From assembly GCA_035540635.1 (NCBI GenBank), contig DATLGH010000068.1, forward strand, positions 1-54,391: a DNA stretch of 54,391 nucleotides. The letters run 5' to 3'. Below the pieces are notes generated by a model, which saw nothing but the letters and a program-made list of their open reading frames with translations, was not told the origin of the DNA and searched no databases. Position 1 is the stretch's first letter; each line of letters starts with the position of its first letter. This DNA is from Egibacteraceae bacterium (GTDB taxonomy: Bacteria; Actinomycetota; Nitriliruptoria; Euzebyales; Egibacteraceae). The position numbers were made by a program, and so were the translations under genes. Below are positions 40,302-50,300 of this stretch, piece after piece.

Positions 40302-41191
40302 CCTGGCTGGCCGAACCCCTGTCGTACGCCTTCTTCGTCCGGGCGCTGGCGGCGGGCGTCCTGATCGGCGCGATGTGCGGGGCGGTCAGCGTCTTTGTCG
40401 TGCTCCGGCGCATGAGCTACATCGGCCACGGCCTCGCGCACAGCGTCCTCGGCGGCGTCGCCGTGGGCGCGGCCCTCGGGTACCACCACTACGTCGGCGC
40501 GGTCGTCGCCACCCTCGTCGCCGCGCTGCTCATCGACCGTGTCGCCCGCCAGCGGGGCCTGCACGCCGACGCCGCGATCGGCATCGTGACCACGGCGATG
40601 TTCGCCGCCGGGATCGCCATCGTGTCGATGGTGCCCCGCGCGGGCGGCAGCACCGAGGCGCTGCTGTTCGGCTCCATCCTCGCGGTGACCCGCGCGGACC
40701 TCATGATGGCGGCGGGCGTGGCCGCAGCTTTTGCCGCGGTGCTGTTCTTCCTCGCCAAGCCGCTCGTGTTCGTGACCTTCGACCCCGAGGTGGCGGCCGT
40801 CCAGGGGGTACGGGCGGGGGTCATGGAAGCGGTGTTCCACCTCCTTACGGCCGGCGTCATCATCGCCTCCGTGCGGGTGCTCGGGGTCCTGCTCGTCGCC
40901 GCCGTCGTCGTCATCCCCGCGGCGCTCGCCCGGCTCGTGACGCGCTCGATCGCGGGCATGCTCGCCGTGGCCACCGCGGTCGGCGTCGTGTCGAGCGTCG
41001 CCGGCCTCTACCTGTCGTTCCACGCCGGTGTCCCGAGCGGCCCGGCGATCGTGCTCGTCGGCGCGGGCCTCTTCGCCGCCACAACCCTCGCCGCGTGGGC
41101 CGGCGCCCGTCTCGTTGGCGTACGCGCCCGCCGGGAGGCGGCCTTCGACGCGCCGCACCCACCGCCCGGGGCGCTCAGCCGGTTGGACTGA
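40298..41191 (+). CDS. Metal ABC transporter permease (ABC-3 family)
   Basis: A 297-residue membrane protein with about eight helices. SVFVVLRRMSYIGHGLAHSVLGGVAVGAALGY is the conserved ABC-3 permease block with its coupling region, GIVTTAMFAAGIAIVSM follows, and VRVLGVLLVAAVVVIPAALARLVTRS is the second conserved block of ZnuB/MntB-type permeases. The GTG at 40298 overlaps the stop of the ATPase gene. Together they form a Zn2+ or Mn2+ importer core. The substrate-binding protein must come from elsewhere. The 281 bases between this gene and the convergent copA hold no gene that I can see. Confidence 0.92.
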   Translation: MTWLAEPLSYAFFVRALAAGVLIGAMCGAVSVFVVLRRMSYIGHGLAHSVLGGVAVGAALGYHHYVGAVVATLVAALLIDRVARQRGLHADAAIGIVTTAMFAAGIAIVSMVPRAGGSTEALLFGSILAVTRADLMMAAGVAAAFAAVLFFLAKPLVFVTFDPEVAAVQGVRAGVMEAVFHLLTAGVIIASVRVLGVLLVAAVVVIPAALARLVTRSIAGMLAVATAVGVVSSVAGLYLSFHAGVPSGPAIVLVGAGLFAATTLAAWAGARLVGVRARREAAFDAPHPPPGALSRLD

Positions 41192-41472
41192 GCCGCCCCC
41201 CGTCCGCCAGTCAACCTGTCACCCGTCGCTCCTGGGCCCTGCGGAGCGGCGCGTGCGCGCCTCGGCCTACCCGGGCATCACGGCGGCGTGGCGTGATCGG
41301 GCTGCCGGATCGGGCGAGTCGCGGGGTGGGTCCTGCGGGGGGCCCTTGCGTGCCCGGCGTCGCCCCTTTCGCGGCAGGCGCCTGCCTGGGGGCCAGCCCT
41401 CCGGAGAGCGGCGCCGGGGCGCCGACGGCGCGCCGCGGCGAGCAGGCGGGCGGGGGCCGACGACGCCGACCG

Positions 41473-43704
41473 CTACCGCCCGAACCGCCGCAGTCGCAGG
41501 GAGTTCGTCACCACGCTCACGCTCGAGAACGCCATCGCGGCCCCGGCGATCATCGGGTTGAGGAGCCCGGCCGCAGCCAGGGGGATGGCGGCGACGTTGT
41601 AGCCGAACGCCCAGAAGAGGTTCTGCAGGATCGTCCGGTAGGTGCGCCGGGACAGCTCCATGGCGGTGACCACACCAGCGAGGTCGCCGCGGAGCAGGGT
41701 GAGGTCACTCGACTCGATCGCCACGTCGGTTCCCGTGCCGATGGCGATGCCCAGGTCGGCCTGGACGAGCGCGGGTGCGTCGTTCACGCCGTCGCCGACC
41801 ATGGCGACATTCTCGCCTTGAGCCTGCAGCCGCTCGATCTCGCTCTTCTTGTCCGCGGGCAGGACGTCGGCGAGGACCCGGTCGCCCCGCTCGAAGTCGA
41901 ACCCCGCCGCGCCGGCCATGGCGTCGGCCGTGCGGGCGTTGTCGCCGGTGATCATCGCCACGCCGAGACCCATGGCGTGCAGGCGGGCGACGACATCGAC
42001 GGCACCCTCCTTGAGGGTGTCGGCGACGGCGAGCACACCGCGCACCTCGCCGTCCCAACCCGCGAAGACGGCGGTCTTCGCCTCGTTCTCGAGCCGCTCG
42101 GCCGCCGCGTCGAGCTCTCCGGGCAGGAGCAGTCCCGCCTCGGCGAGGAGCTTGCGTCGCCCTACCCACACGGTCGTGCCATCGACATCGGCGTGCACGC
42201 CGCGCCCCGGGACCGCGGCGAAGCTGCGCGCGGGGGGCAGCGTGCCGAACCGCGCGCGGGCGCTGTCAGCGACGGCCTGCCCGATGGGATGCTCGCTGTC
42301 GGCTTCGACCGCACCGGTGCGGCGCAGCAGCTCGTCCTCGGCGGTGCCGGGAGCGGTGACGATGTCGGTCAGCGCCATCTCGCCGGCGGTGAGGGTTCCC
42401 GTCTTGTCGAACACGACGGTGGTGATCCTGCGGGTGCGCTCGAGCACGTCGACGCTCTTGATGAGGATGCCGAGGTCGGCGCCGCGTCCCGTGCCGACCA
42501 TGATCGCCGTGGGGGTGGCAAGACCGAGCGCGCAGGGGCAGGCGATGATGAGCACCGCCACGCCGGCGACGAGGCCACGCAGCGGCTGCCCTGCCAGAAG
42601 CGCCCAGCCGGCGGCGGAGAGGAGCGCCACCACGATCACCGTCGGCACGAACACCGAGGCGATCCGGTCCGCGAGCCGCTGTACGGGCGCCTTGCCGCTC
42701 TGTGCCTCCTGGACGAGGCGCACGATCTGCGCGAGCGCGGTGTCGGCCCCGACGGCGGTTGCCCGCACGGTGAGCACGCCGGAGGTGTTGACGGTCGCTC
42801 CGGCGACGCGGTCGCCGACCGCCTTCTCGACCGGCACCGACTCGCCGGTGAGCATCGACTCGTCGACGGCCGACGCCCCGTCCACGACATCGCCGTCCGT
42901 GGGGACCTTCTCGCCGGGACGCACGCGCAGGAGGTCGCCGACGGCCACCTCCTCGACGGGGACGAGAACCTCCTCGTCGCCGCGGAGCAGGCGGGCCTGC
43001 TTCGCTCCCAGCTCGAGCAGCGCGCGGATCGCCTGCCCGGCCCGACCCTTTGCGCGGGCCTCGAAGTACCGCCCGAGGACGAGGAACGTGATGATCATCG
43101 CGGCGGCTTCGAAGTAGAGGAAGCCGCCGGTGAAGAGCGCCACGACCGAGTAGCCGTAGGCGGCGAGCGTGCCCATCCCGATGAGCGTGTCCATGTTGGC
43201 GGTCAGCCGGCGGGCCCGGCGCACCATCTCGGCGAGGAACGGCCAGCCGACGACGAACTGCACCGGTGTCGCGAGCACGAACTGCGTCCAGCGGGCCCAC
43301 TCCGCATGCATGAGCTCCATCGGCGCGATGCCGAGATCCGGCCCCATCGCGAGGTAGAGGACGACAAGGCTCGGGGGCCAGGCGAACACGACCCGCCGCA
43401 GCCACATCCGTTGGGCGCGGTCCTCTGGGCTGTCCTCACCGGCCTCCGGCTCGGGCGTGTCCCCGACGGGTGCGAGGTTGTAACCGATCCGGTCGACGGC
43501 GGCCCGCAGCTCCTCGACGCTCGTCTCGTCAGGCGAGACCTCGACGTGCGCCCGACCCGTGGCGAAGTTCACCTCGGCTAGCTCGACGCCGCGCTGGCGG
43601 GACAGGATGCGCTGCACGCGGGCAGCGCAGGACCCGCAGGTCATCCCCTCGACGGCGAAGTCGAGCGCCTGCGTGTCCGAGCCGGTCAGGGAGGTTTCGG
43701 CCAC
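41473..43704 (-). CDS. copA: Copper-translocating P-type ATPase
   Basis: A 743-residue PIB-type ATPase. The N-terminal heavy-metal domain has GMTCGSC (C23, C26). Eight membrane helices are expected. The TGES actuator motif lies in [14 protein letters not shown] in [15 protein letters not shown] is the copper-binding transmembrane site, DKTGTLT holds the phosphorylated aspartate, SEHPIGQAV is the nucleotide-domain HP motif, and [10 protein letters not shown] is the hinge. The C-terminal [17 protein letters not shown] matches the Cu+-ATPase signature. It exports Cu+ from the cytoplasm. The gene is last in csoR-copZ-copA, two bases after copZ. Confidence 0.95.
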   Translation of the reverse strand: MAETSLTGSDTQALDFAVEGMTCGSCAARVQRILSRQRGVELAEVNFATGRAHVEVSPDETSVEELRAAVDRIGYNLAPVGDTPEPEAGEDSPEDRAQRMWLRRVVFAWPPSLVVLYLAMGPDLGIAPMELMHAEWARWTQFVLATPVQFVVGWPFLAEMVRRARRLTANMDTLIGMGTLAAYGYSVVALFTGGFLYFEAAAMIITFLVLGRYFEARAKGRAGQAIRALLELGAKQARLLRGDEEVLVPVEEVAVGDLLRVRPGEKVPTDGDVVDGASAVDESMLTGESVPVEKAVGDRVAGATVNTSGVLTVRATAVGADTALAQIVRLVQEAQSGKAPVQRLADRIASVFVPTVIVVALLSAAGWALLAGQPLRGLVAGVAVLIIACPCALGLATPTAIMVGTGRGADLGILIKSVDVLERTRRITTVVFDKTGTLTAGEMALTDIVTAPGTAEDELLRRTGAVEADSEHPIGQAVADSARARFGTLPPARSFAAVPGRGVHADVDGTTVWVGRRKLLAEAGLLLPGELDAAAERLENEAKTAVFAGWDGEVRGVLAVADTLKEGAVDVVARLHAMGLGVAMITGDNARTADAMAGAAGFDFERGDRVLADVLPADKKSEIERLQAQGENVAMVGDGVNDAPALVQADLGIAIGTGTDVAIESSDLTLLRGDLAGVVTAMELSRRTYRTILQNLFWAFGYNVAAIPLAAAGLLNPMIAGAAMAFSSVSVVTNSLRLRRFGR

Positions 43705-43706
43705 GG

Positions 43707-43916
43707 TCAGGCCGGTACCTCGTAGCCCTGCTCCTCGATGACGGCGACGAGGTCGGTGCGGCTCACGGTGTCGGGGTCATAGGACACCGACACGGTGGCA
43801 TCCGCGACGTCGACCGTGGCGGTCTCCACGCCGTCGAGCGGCTGGAGCGCGCCCTCGATAGCCGCCTTGCAGTGCCCGCAGTGGATCTCGGGGACGCTGA
43901 TGACTTCCTGCTTCAT
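43707..43916 (-). CDS. copZ: Copper chaperone CopZ (heavy-metal-associated domain)
   Basis: A 69-residue ferredoxin-like domain with the metal site [10 protein letters not shown] (C13, C16). It is slightly unusual in having HCGHC instead of TCGHC or MTCxxC. It should carry Cu+ to CopA, whose gene follows immediately. The ATG at 43916 overlaps the csoR stop by four bases. Confidence 0.93.
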   Translation of the reverse strand: MKQEVISVPEIHCGHCKAAIEGALQPLDGVETATVDVADATVSVSYDPDTVSRTDLVAVIEEQGYEVPA

Positions 43917-44212
43917 GTTCCCTCTCCTTCGGTGGGGGTGGGTCGCAGGACCCGCCGGTCGTACTTCAGGGTCTCCATAAGCTCGTCAACGATCTCCTCG
44001 GTGCGGCCCGCACGGATGGCGTCCGCCACGCACGTCTCGAGGTGGTTGCGGAATACCGTGCGGCTGGCTGCCTCGAGGGTGCCCTGCACGGCTGCGAGCT
44101 GCTTCATGACGTCGGGGCAGTAGGCGCCGGCCTCAACCATCCGCACAACGCCGTCAAGGTGACCCCGGGCGGTCTTCAGGCGGTTGAGAACCTGATCGTG
44201 GTACTGCGCCAT
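43913..44212 (-). CDS. csoR: CsoR-family copper-sensing repressor
   Basis: A 99-residue all-helical repressor. The Cu+ ligands C32 (AYCPDVMKQ), H57 (RNHLETC) and C61 match C36-H61-C65 of M. tuberculosis CsoR. The N-terminal helix carries LNRLKTARGHLDGVVRMVE, the family DNA-binding surface. It should bind the palindrome just upstream and release it when it binds Cu+, turning on csoR-copZ-copA. The DUF156 fold is shared with Ni and formaldehyde sensors, but the CHC triad and the gene context point to copper. Confidence 0.94.
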   Translation of the reverse strand: MAQYHDQVLNRLKTARGHLDGVVRMVEAGAYCPDVMKQLAAVQGTLEAASRTVFRNHLETCVADAIRAGRTEEIVDELMETLKYDRRVLRPTPTEGEGT

Positions 44213-44227
44213 GGCCCAAGCCTACCC

Positions 44228-44243
44228 CACCCCAGGTGGGGTG
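44228..44243 (-). promoter_or_regulatory. CsoR operator candidate
   Basis: CACCCCA (44228-44234), GG, TGGGGTG (44237-44243) is a perfect 7-bp inverted repeat 15 bases upstream of the csoR start. Runs of C and G on either side of a short centre are the known pattern of CsoR operators, which places autoregulation of csoR-copZ-copA at this site. Confidence 0.75.
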
Positions 44244-44363
44244 CAAGTGCGGGCGGCTAGCGCCCGAAGGCGATGCCGTACGCCGTCGCCTAGACCGGCG
44301 AGCATCTACCGCGAGCGTCACCGGGGCGAGCCTCGGCCCCTTGACGGCCCGGCCGCCCATGCC

Positions 44364-44770
44364 ATGACGATCCGGCTGCTCATCGTCGACGACCAGGATC
44401 TCGTGCGCACCGGCGTGCGGATGATCGTCGAAGCGGACGACGATCTCGTGGTCGTCGGCGAAACCCGCGACGGGGGAGAGGCGGTCGCCAATGCCCGCCG
44501 GTTGCGCCCGGCCGTCGTGCTCATGGACGTGCGCATGCCCGGCACCGACGGGTGGAGGCGACCCGCCAGCTCCCGGCGCGCGAGCGCGACGTGTTCGAGG
44601 TACTCGTCCGGGGACGCTCGAACGCCGACATCGCGGCGGAGCTCTACGTCGAGGCCTCCACGGTGAAGACCCACGTCGCGCACGCCTTGGCCAAGCTCGG
44701 CCTGCCCGACCGCGTCTCGGCGGTGATCTACGCCTACGAAACGGGCCTCCTCGTGCCGGGCAGGAGCTGA
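44364..44770 (+). pseudogene. NarL/LuxR-type response regulator, internally deleted and frameshifted
   Basis: The first frame (44364 to about 44550) encodes the start of a receiver domain: TIRLLIVDDQDLVRTGVRMIVE with the DD pair, and VVLMDVRMPGTDG with the phosphoacceptor aspartate. A second frame (44552-44770) begins VEATRQL, which is how such receivers normally continue, then jumps to LPARERDVFEVLVRGRSNADIAAELYVEASTVKTHVAHALAKLGLPDRVSAVIYAYE, a full GerE/LuxR helix-turn-helix. One base is missing at the junction (GACGGGTGG), and the second half of the receiver, about 80 residues, has been deleted. No histidine kinase gene remains beside it. Confidence 0.85.
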
Positions 44771-44826
44771 TCCGGAGGCCCCCGCGAGTCGCATTCGCGC
44801 GGCCGGCGGGCTACCCTTGCGCTCGC

Positions 44827-44899
44827 GCCGGGATAGCTCAGTCGGCAGAGCGATTCACTCGTAATGAATAGGTCCGGGGTTCGATTCCCCGTCCCGGCT
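44827..44899 (+). tRNA. tRNA-Thr (anticodon CGU)
   Basis: A 73-nt cloverleaf: acceptor GCCGGGA/TCCCGGC, D stem GCTC/GAGC, anticodon stem ATTCA/TGAAT around CTCGTAA (anticodon CGT, reading ACG), T arm CGGGG-TTCGATT-CCCCG, discriminator T. CCA is not encoded. All stems pair perfectly. Downstream the gene content changes to accessory and decayed genes, so this tRNA may have been an integration site. Confidence 0.95.
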
Positions 44900-45228
44900 C
44901 AAAGCCTGTAGCAGCGGGGGTTTCCGCCCCTCGACGGCAAGGGAGCTTGTAGCAGCGCTTCAGTTCATACGCCCTCCGGTCGTCGGGTCACCCAGGGAGT
45001 TGCACCCCGAGCGGCCGGAATGTGACATCGGCCTCGCCCCAGGTTCTCGTGGCCCAGGAACTTCACGCCGAGGGCCGGAGTGGCAATCGTCGCTCACCCA
45101 GCGCTTCGGCCGGGGGTGCTGGTTGCCCCGGCGCAGCCGCGTGCCGGCTGGCCACACCACGGTGCGCAGGCCGCGACCGGGTGTGGGCCGACACCGGACA
45201 GTCCGGCTGGCCGCACGGGACGCGCCGG
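44900..45228. other. Gene-poor stretch after tRNA-Thr
   Basis: These 329 bases hold no intact gene that I can support. Short open frames on the minus strand (for example VVWPAGTRLRRGNQHPRP) are interrupted and unassignable. They may be remnants of a gene that once followed the broken antitoxin-like gene. GTAGCAGCG occurs twice, at about 44907 and 44950, without an obvious role. Confidence 0.4.
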
Positions 45229-45683
45229 TCACTCCTGGAACATGCCGGCCACGGCGCGGCGGATACCATCGACGTCGCCGGCCCGCAGCCGCTGCGCGGG
45301 CGACGCACCGTCCAGCCAGGTGTCGGGCGTCTCCAGCCAGTGCCACACCGCCCAGCCGTCCATGCCGTGCGCCACCAGCCGACCGACGATCTCGGCGACC
45401 TGGTCGTCAAGGGCGAACCCCGTGGTCGAGTTGGAGCGCGGGGACGAGGAACAGCCCATCGTGGGTCACGGTCACCAGCCGCCCGGCGTTGCGGTGCCGG
45501 CGATCAGCGGCGGACGGTGACTGGATCCCTGCCGGTCGCGGCGGCGATCTGATCGACGGTCACCGCGGTGGCGGAGGTCAACAGCCCGGCGTGAGCTGCA
45601 TTGACCAGCCGGGCGTTCTCGACCGCGGCATGGTCCAGGACGGGCACCACCACCTGGGGCTGCACGAACTCGACCGTGGCCAC
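45229..45683 (-). pseudogene. MbcA/ParS-Xre-type antitoxin-like gene with two frameshifts
   Basis: Three consecutive minus-strand frames add up to one protein of about 150 residues. From the GTG at 45683: ATVEFVQPQVVVPVLDHAAVENARLVNAAHAGLLTSATAVTVDQIAAATGRDPVTVRR, then TGA at 45506-45504. The next frame gives RRHRNAGRLVTVTHDGLFLVPALQLDHGV. The third gives FALDDQVAEIVGRLVAHGMDGWAVWHWLETPDTWLDGASPAQRLRAGDVDGIRRAVAGMFQE to the stop at 45229. The last part has the W..P..LDG.SP...L..GD pattern of the toxin-binding domain in MbcA/ParS-like antitoxins, and the first has a helix-turn-helix. No intact toxin gene is adjacent. Family assignment is by pattern only. Confidence 0.6.
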
Positions 45684-45883
45684 TCCGCCAGTGTCCCCAG
45701 CGTGTCAACGAGATCGGCCCATCCCCCTCGGCCAGGCAAGTGGTGGCTGCTGCGGTGGCCGTCGGCTCGGGCCATGGCGGCGATTCAGGAGAACCGGCTA
45801 TGGGCCGACATCACGCTCGCTGGAGTCACCTGCACGGCCCTACCTCCTCGTAAGTTGGCGAGTGATCCACCCTGGATTCGGGC

Positions 45884-46279
45884 TCAGTTCGGAGGTGCGA
45901 AGAACTCGAGAGCGATGCCGTCGGGGTCTTTGAAGCTGAGGCCTGAGCCGTAGTCAGCATCGATGATGCCACCGTGGGGGATGTCGAGGTTGTCGAGATG
46001 GGTCTGCCATGAGGTGAGGGCTGTCCGGTCGGGGCATGCGAAGGCGATGTGGTCGAGGCCGGGGCGGAGTTCGGTGAACGTGGCGTCTGTGTCGGTTTTG
46101 GGGTGTTGGTGGAGGCCGAGGAGGGTGCCGCCCATCATGAACACGGTGTGGTGGAAACCGGCATCGGTGGGTTCGTCGAGCACGGGGTCGGCGCCGGTGA
46201 GGCGCTGGTACCAGGGGCGGCTCACGGCCAGATCCTTGACGGTCACGGCGACGTGTCCGATCGGGGGGAAGTCAGTCAT
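45884..46279 (-). CDS. VOC-superfamily (glyoxalase-like) protein
   Basis: A 131-residue protein with two beta-alpha-beta-beta-beta modules of the vicinal-oxygen-chelate fold. IGHVAVTVKDLAVSRPWYQRLTG opens the first module, and GLDHIAFACPDRTALTSWQTHLDNL the second. FKDPDGIALEFFAPP supplies the terminal metal-ligand glutamate, with histidines at HVAV and LDHIAF as the other likely ligands. It may be a dioxygenase, isomerase or resistance-type enzyme; the reaction is not known. The gene overlaps the nitrilase gene by 8 bases, so both belong to one operon. Confidence 0.88.
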   Translation of the reverse strand: MTDFPPIGHVAVTVKDLAVSRPWYQRLTGADPVLDEPTDAGFHHTVFMMGGTLLGLHQHPKTDTDATFTELRPGLDHIAFACPDRTALTSWQTHLDNLDIPHGGIIDADYGSGLSFKDPDGIALEFFAPPN

Positions 46280-47192
46280 CGTTGTCTCCTTTTGTGTGGA
46301 CGGTGAGTGCGAGAATGTCGGGTCGGGCGTAGTGCCCGATGGGGTCGAAGGCTCGGCGCCCCGCGGCGATCCGTGTGAGGTCCAGGGCCGCCGTCAAGGT
46401 CTTCGTGGCGCCGGTTACTGGTCCTTCGAGGATCTCTCCGCCGGGGGCGACGATGGTGGTGTTGCCGCGGGACAGGAAGTCTTCTTCGCCGCCGTAGATG
46501 TCGTCGGCGCCAGGGAGGTCGCGGGGTATGTCGCAGCCACGGAGGTAGGCGGTGACGCCGACGACGAAGACCTGGCCTTCCTTGGCGACATGTCTCAGCG
46601 TTGGGACCCATACATCGGTGTTGTCCCAGGTGGGGGCCAGCACGATGTCGACGCCCTTCTGGTAGAGGGCGGCCCGGGCGAGGGGCATGTAGGCCTCCCA
46701 ACAGATCAGGGATCCGACCTTTACCCCACCGATATCGACGACGGTCAGCAGGGGTCCATGCCCGTTCGCCCAGATAAGCCGTTCGGCGCCGGTCGGCACG
46801 AGCTTGCGATGGAGACCCGCGATCGTGCCGGCGCTGTCGATGTAGACGACGGCGTTGTAGAGGGTGCCTGAGGCGCTCCGCTCGGTGATGCCCAGTGCGA
46901 CCCACACGCCGGCGGCTTCGGCTGCGGTGCGGGCCGTGTCGAGTGCGGGCCCGGAGACGTCGACGGCCTGGTGCAGGAACCGGGCGTACCAGTCCTTGTC
47001 GCACCATGGGTTCTGGCGCCAGACCCAGTCGGGGTACCCGGGGACGAAGGATTCGGCGAACACAACGAGATCGGCGCCGTCCGCGCCGGCTTGGGCGATG
47101 TGGTCGGCGACGATGTCCAAGGTGGCGTCGCGGTCGAGGTAGGCGGGGGTGGCCTGCACGGCAGCGACACGGAACTCTCTCCCGAGGTTCAT
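46272..47192 (-). CDS. Nitrilase-family carbon-nitrogen hydrolase
   Basis: A 306-residue enzyme with the complete nitrilase triad: E47 (VVFAESFVPGYPDWVW), K130 (GLHRKLVPTGAERLIW) and C164 (GSLICWEAYMPLARAALY). The GYPDWVW and HRKLxPTxxERxxW blocks are those of true nitrilases (branch 1: arylaceto-, aliphatic and cyanide-type enzymes) rather than amidases. It should convert R-CN to the acid and ammonia. A VOC protein is co-transcribed, and a large AAA-type regulator is divergent. Substrate range cannot be read from sequence. GC content is lower than in the core genes, hinting at acquisition. Confidence 0.92.
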   Translation of the reverse strand: MNLGREFRVAAVQATPAYLDRDATLDIVADHIAQAGADGADLVVFAESFVPGYPDWVWRQNPWCDKDWYARFLHQAVDVSGPALDTARTAAEAAGVWVALGITERSASGTLYNAVVYIDSAGTIAGLHRKLVPTGAERLIWANGHGPLLTVVDIGGVKVGSLICWEAYMPLARAALYQKGVDIVLAPTWDNTDVWVPTLRHVAKEGQVFVVGVTAYLRGCDIPRDLPGADDIYGGEEDFLSRGNTTIVAPGGEILEGPVTGATKTLTAALDLTRIAAGRRAFDPIGHYARPDILALTVHTKGDNDD

Positions 47193-47288
47193 CGGGTGGC
47201 CACCGTGTGCTGATCGGCACGGGAGATCATCTGGTCGCCTTTCCGGTTGCGAGGTGTCATCCTTGAGGCGCTAGTCGCGGCCGCTTTC

Positions 47289-47307
47289 CGCCAGATTCCA
47301 TCTGGCG
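47289..47307. promoter_or_regulatory. CGCCAGA-N5-TCTGGCG inverted repeat between nitrilase operon and its regulator
   Basis: A perfect 7-bp inverted repeat (47289-47295 and 47301-47307) around TTCCA, 27 bases before the GTG of the regulator gene and about 97 bases upstream of the nitrilase start. Position and symmetry suit an operator for the adjacent regulator, controlling both directions. Confidence 0.5.
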
Positions 47308-47333
47308 ATTTCCGGCTCGGCAGGAGACGTGCA

Positions 47334-50300
47334 GTGGCGGACGCGGGACAGACCGGGATCGTCGGGCGGGTGGGACCGCTGCGACGCCTTGGCGAGGCGA
47401 TGTCTGCGTCGGCGCAAGGTCGTCGCGCGGCGATCCTGGTGAGCGGCGAGGCCGGGATCGGCAAGACCTCCCTGGTACGAGCTGCGATCGACATGTCCGC
47501 AGGTGACGCGATCGTCGGCTGGGGCACGGGATGGCAGGGCGGCGGCGCACCCGGGTTCTGGCCCTGGATGCAGGCGTTCGGCGACCTCGTCCGGACCGTC
47601 GGGACAGATGCCGCCCGTGAGGCCGCCGGTTACGACCATGGCGCGCTCTCGGTGCTGGTCCGGGAGTTCGGCGCGGCGGAGGCAACCAACGATCTCGGCC
47701 AAGACCGGCTGCTGCTGCTCGATGCGGCTGTTCGTTGGCTCGAGGCTCTGGCGCAGGACCGCCACGTCGTCCTGGTGCTCGACGATCTGCAGTGGGCCGA
47801 CACCTCCACGTTCGACCTACTCGACCATGTGGTCGCCGCACCCGTGACCGCCCGCCTGCTCCTGATCGGCGCCTACCGGCACGACGAACTCGGCCATCAC
47901 GACCGGGCGAGGGTGGCCACGCTCGCCTCCCACGCCGAGCATGTCCACCTCGACGGCTTGACGCTCGGAGAGGTCGAGGAGCTCGTGGAAGCGATGGGCG
48001 ACCCGGCGACGGCGAGCACGCGCGCGTCCGAGCTGCATCGACGGACCGGGGGCCATCCGCTGTTCGTGAGCGAGCTCGCCAGGTTGTCCAAGGGCAGTCG
48101 GGCATGCCCTCTGCCCACCGTGGTGACCGGTGCGGTCAGCCGGCGATTGGCGACCCTGCCTGATGAGACCCGTGAGCTGCTGGAGTCCGCCAGCGTCCTC
48201 GGGAACCGGCTCCTGCCGGACGTGCTAGCGGCGGCGGTCGAGGAGACTCCTGCTGTCGTGGTCGACCGCTTGACGCCCGCCGTCGCCGCAGGGCTGATCC
48301 GGACCACGCCGGAAGGTGAGTTCTGGTTCACCCATGACCTTTTCCGAGAGACCCTCTACGACCAGCTCCACGCCACTCGGCGGTCGTTGCTCCATGGTCT
48401 GACCGGTGATGCCCTCGAGGCCCGCAGCGAACGGGGCGCCCACGTACCACCCGGCGACCTTGCCCGGCACTTCGCCAAGGCGGCGAGCGCATGCGAGGCC
48501 CCGAAGGCGGTCCACTGGGCCCGTGAAGCCGCCGCTGACGAACGGCGACGTTCTGCGTTCACCGAGGCTGCAGGGCATCTGCGTCGCGTCCGTGACGCCG
48601 TCATTGACGCAGGACGGAGCATCGAACCTGAGGTGCTCGTCGGGCTCCTGGTCGAGGAGGCGGACGATCGGGCGCGATCTGGAGATCCTGACGTTGCCCG
48701 CAGCCTGCTTGAGGCGGCCGCGAGGTCCGCGCCTGATTCGGTGCACCAGGCTGACGTGGCGCTGGCCGTGCAGCGCCTCGGCGCCAAGTTCGCTGCACCT
48801 CGCGACGCGATCATCGGTCAGCTTGAGACGGCACTCGAAACTGTGACCGGTGTGGATCTGCCCAGGCAGGCCCAACTCACCGCAGCGCTCGCCCGGGAGC
48901 TCCTGCACTCGGTCTCCTCCGACCGGGCGAGGGCCGGTCCCCTCAGCGAACAGGCGATCGCCCTCGGTCGACAGGCGGACGACGACGAGACCCTCGGCGC
49001 CTGTCTCCTGGCGGGCCACGACGCGCTGTGGCGACCGGGAACGGGGTCCGAGCGCGCCCGGCTCGGCCACGAGATCGCTGCGGTCGGACGTCGGCTCGGT
49101 GACACCGGCCGACTCGCCGAGGGCTTGCTCCTGGAGGCCAACGGACTGCTCGAGTCCGGTTCGGCCGGCTTCCGACCGGTGCTCAACCGTTGGTTTGCAC
49201 TGCTCGACGAGCGTGACGAGCCCCGCGATCGTTACCTGACCGCGACCAGACGCGCCGCGCTGGCGCTCCTTGAAGGTGACACCGATCGAGGCGCGTCACT
49301 GATGAGCGAGGCGGCACGGATCGGTGAACAGATCCACGAGCCGGATACCGGCAACGTGCTCATGTCCCAACGGGTCGCGCTCGCATGGGCGCGCGATGAT
49401 CCTGATGAGCTCACCGACCTTGCCACCGACGCGGTCCGGTGGTGGACCGGGACCCCCGTGGTTGCCCACGCCGTGGCGGCCGGCGCCTCCGCCGCCGCTG
49501 GAGATCTGGCCGTTGCGGAACGTTCGGTCGCCATGGTGGCGGCGTTCGGAGGGTGGCGCAGCCAAGGTTTCTATCCTCGCTCGCTCCTGGTCGTCCGCCT
49601 CGCAGAGGCGGCCATCGCCCTGGGCGACACCGAGCTGTGCCGCGAGCTCCTCACCGAGATCGACCATCTCACCGACAGCTGTGGCGTTAATGGCGCAGTC
49701 GTGGCTTTCGTGGCTCCCTTCGCTCATACGGCCGGCATCCTCGCCGGCGAGCTCGGCGACCAGGACATCGCCGACGCGATGCTGTGTCGATCGATCGCCA
49801 CCGCCCGACAGCTGGGAGCCGACGTCTGGGTCCGCCGCGGCGAGACTGCCCGGGACACCCTCGCCAGGAAGCGAACAGAGGCAGCCGCCCCGGCTCTCGA
49901 CGCCGCGGCGGCCTCCCTCACGAGATCCGGTAACGTCTGGACCGTCTCCTGGCGCGGAGAGCGCGCACAACTTGCCCACGTGAAGGGGCTGGCTGACATT
50001 GCCATGCTCGTGCGCCATCGCGGGCAGGAGGTCTCGGCGCTCCTGCTCGCTGGCAGTACCCAAGCCGCCGGGAGTAGCGATCGTCTCATCGATCTCGGGG
50101 CGCTCGGCGCCTACCGCGATCGCCTTGCCGAGCTGGCAGGAGAGATCGACCAGGCCGACAGCGACGGCGACATCGGACGCTCGGAGCGCCTCGAGAACGA
50201 GCGCGAGCACCTTCTCGCCGAGGTCCGGCGCAGCACCGGGCTCGGCGGCCGACTTCGCACCGGCGCCAACGAACCTGCCGAACGGGCCCGCAAAGCCGTC

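Noticed and set aside
40375-43581. Plus-strand frame of over 1000 codons through the permease and copA region
   Set aside because: It is antisense to copA. The real permease lies in another frame and ends at 41191.
44877-44899. Attachment-site repeat of the tRNA-Thr 3' end
   Set aside because: I saw no second copy of this 3' end in the window, so an island boundary on the right cannot be claimed.
45504-45506. Selenocysteine codon in the antitoxin-like gene, given tRNA-Sec in the window
   Set aside because: The protein continues in a different frame after this TGA, with a second frame change later. Indels, not UGA recoding, explain the interruption.
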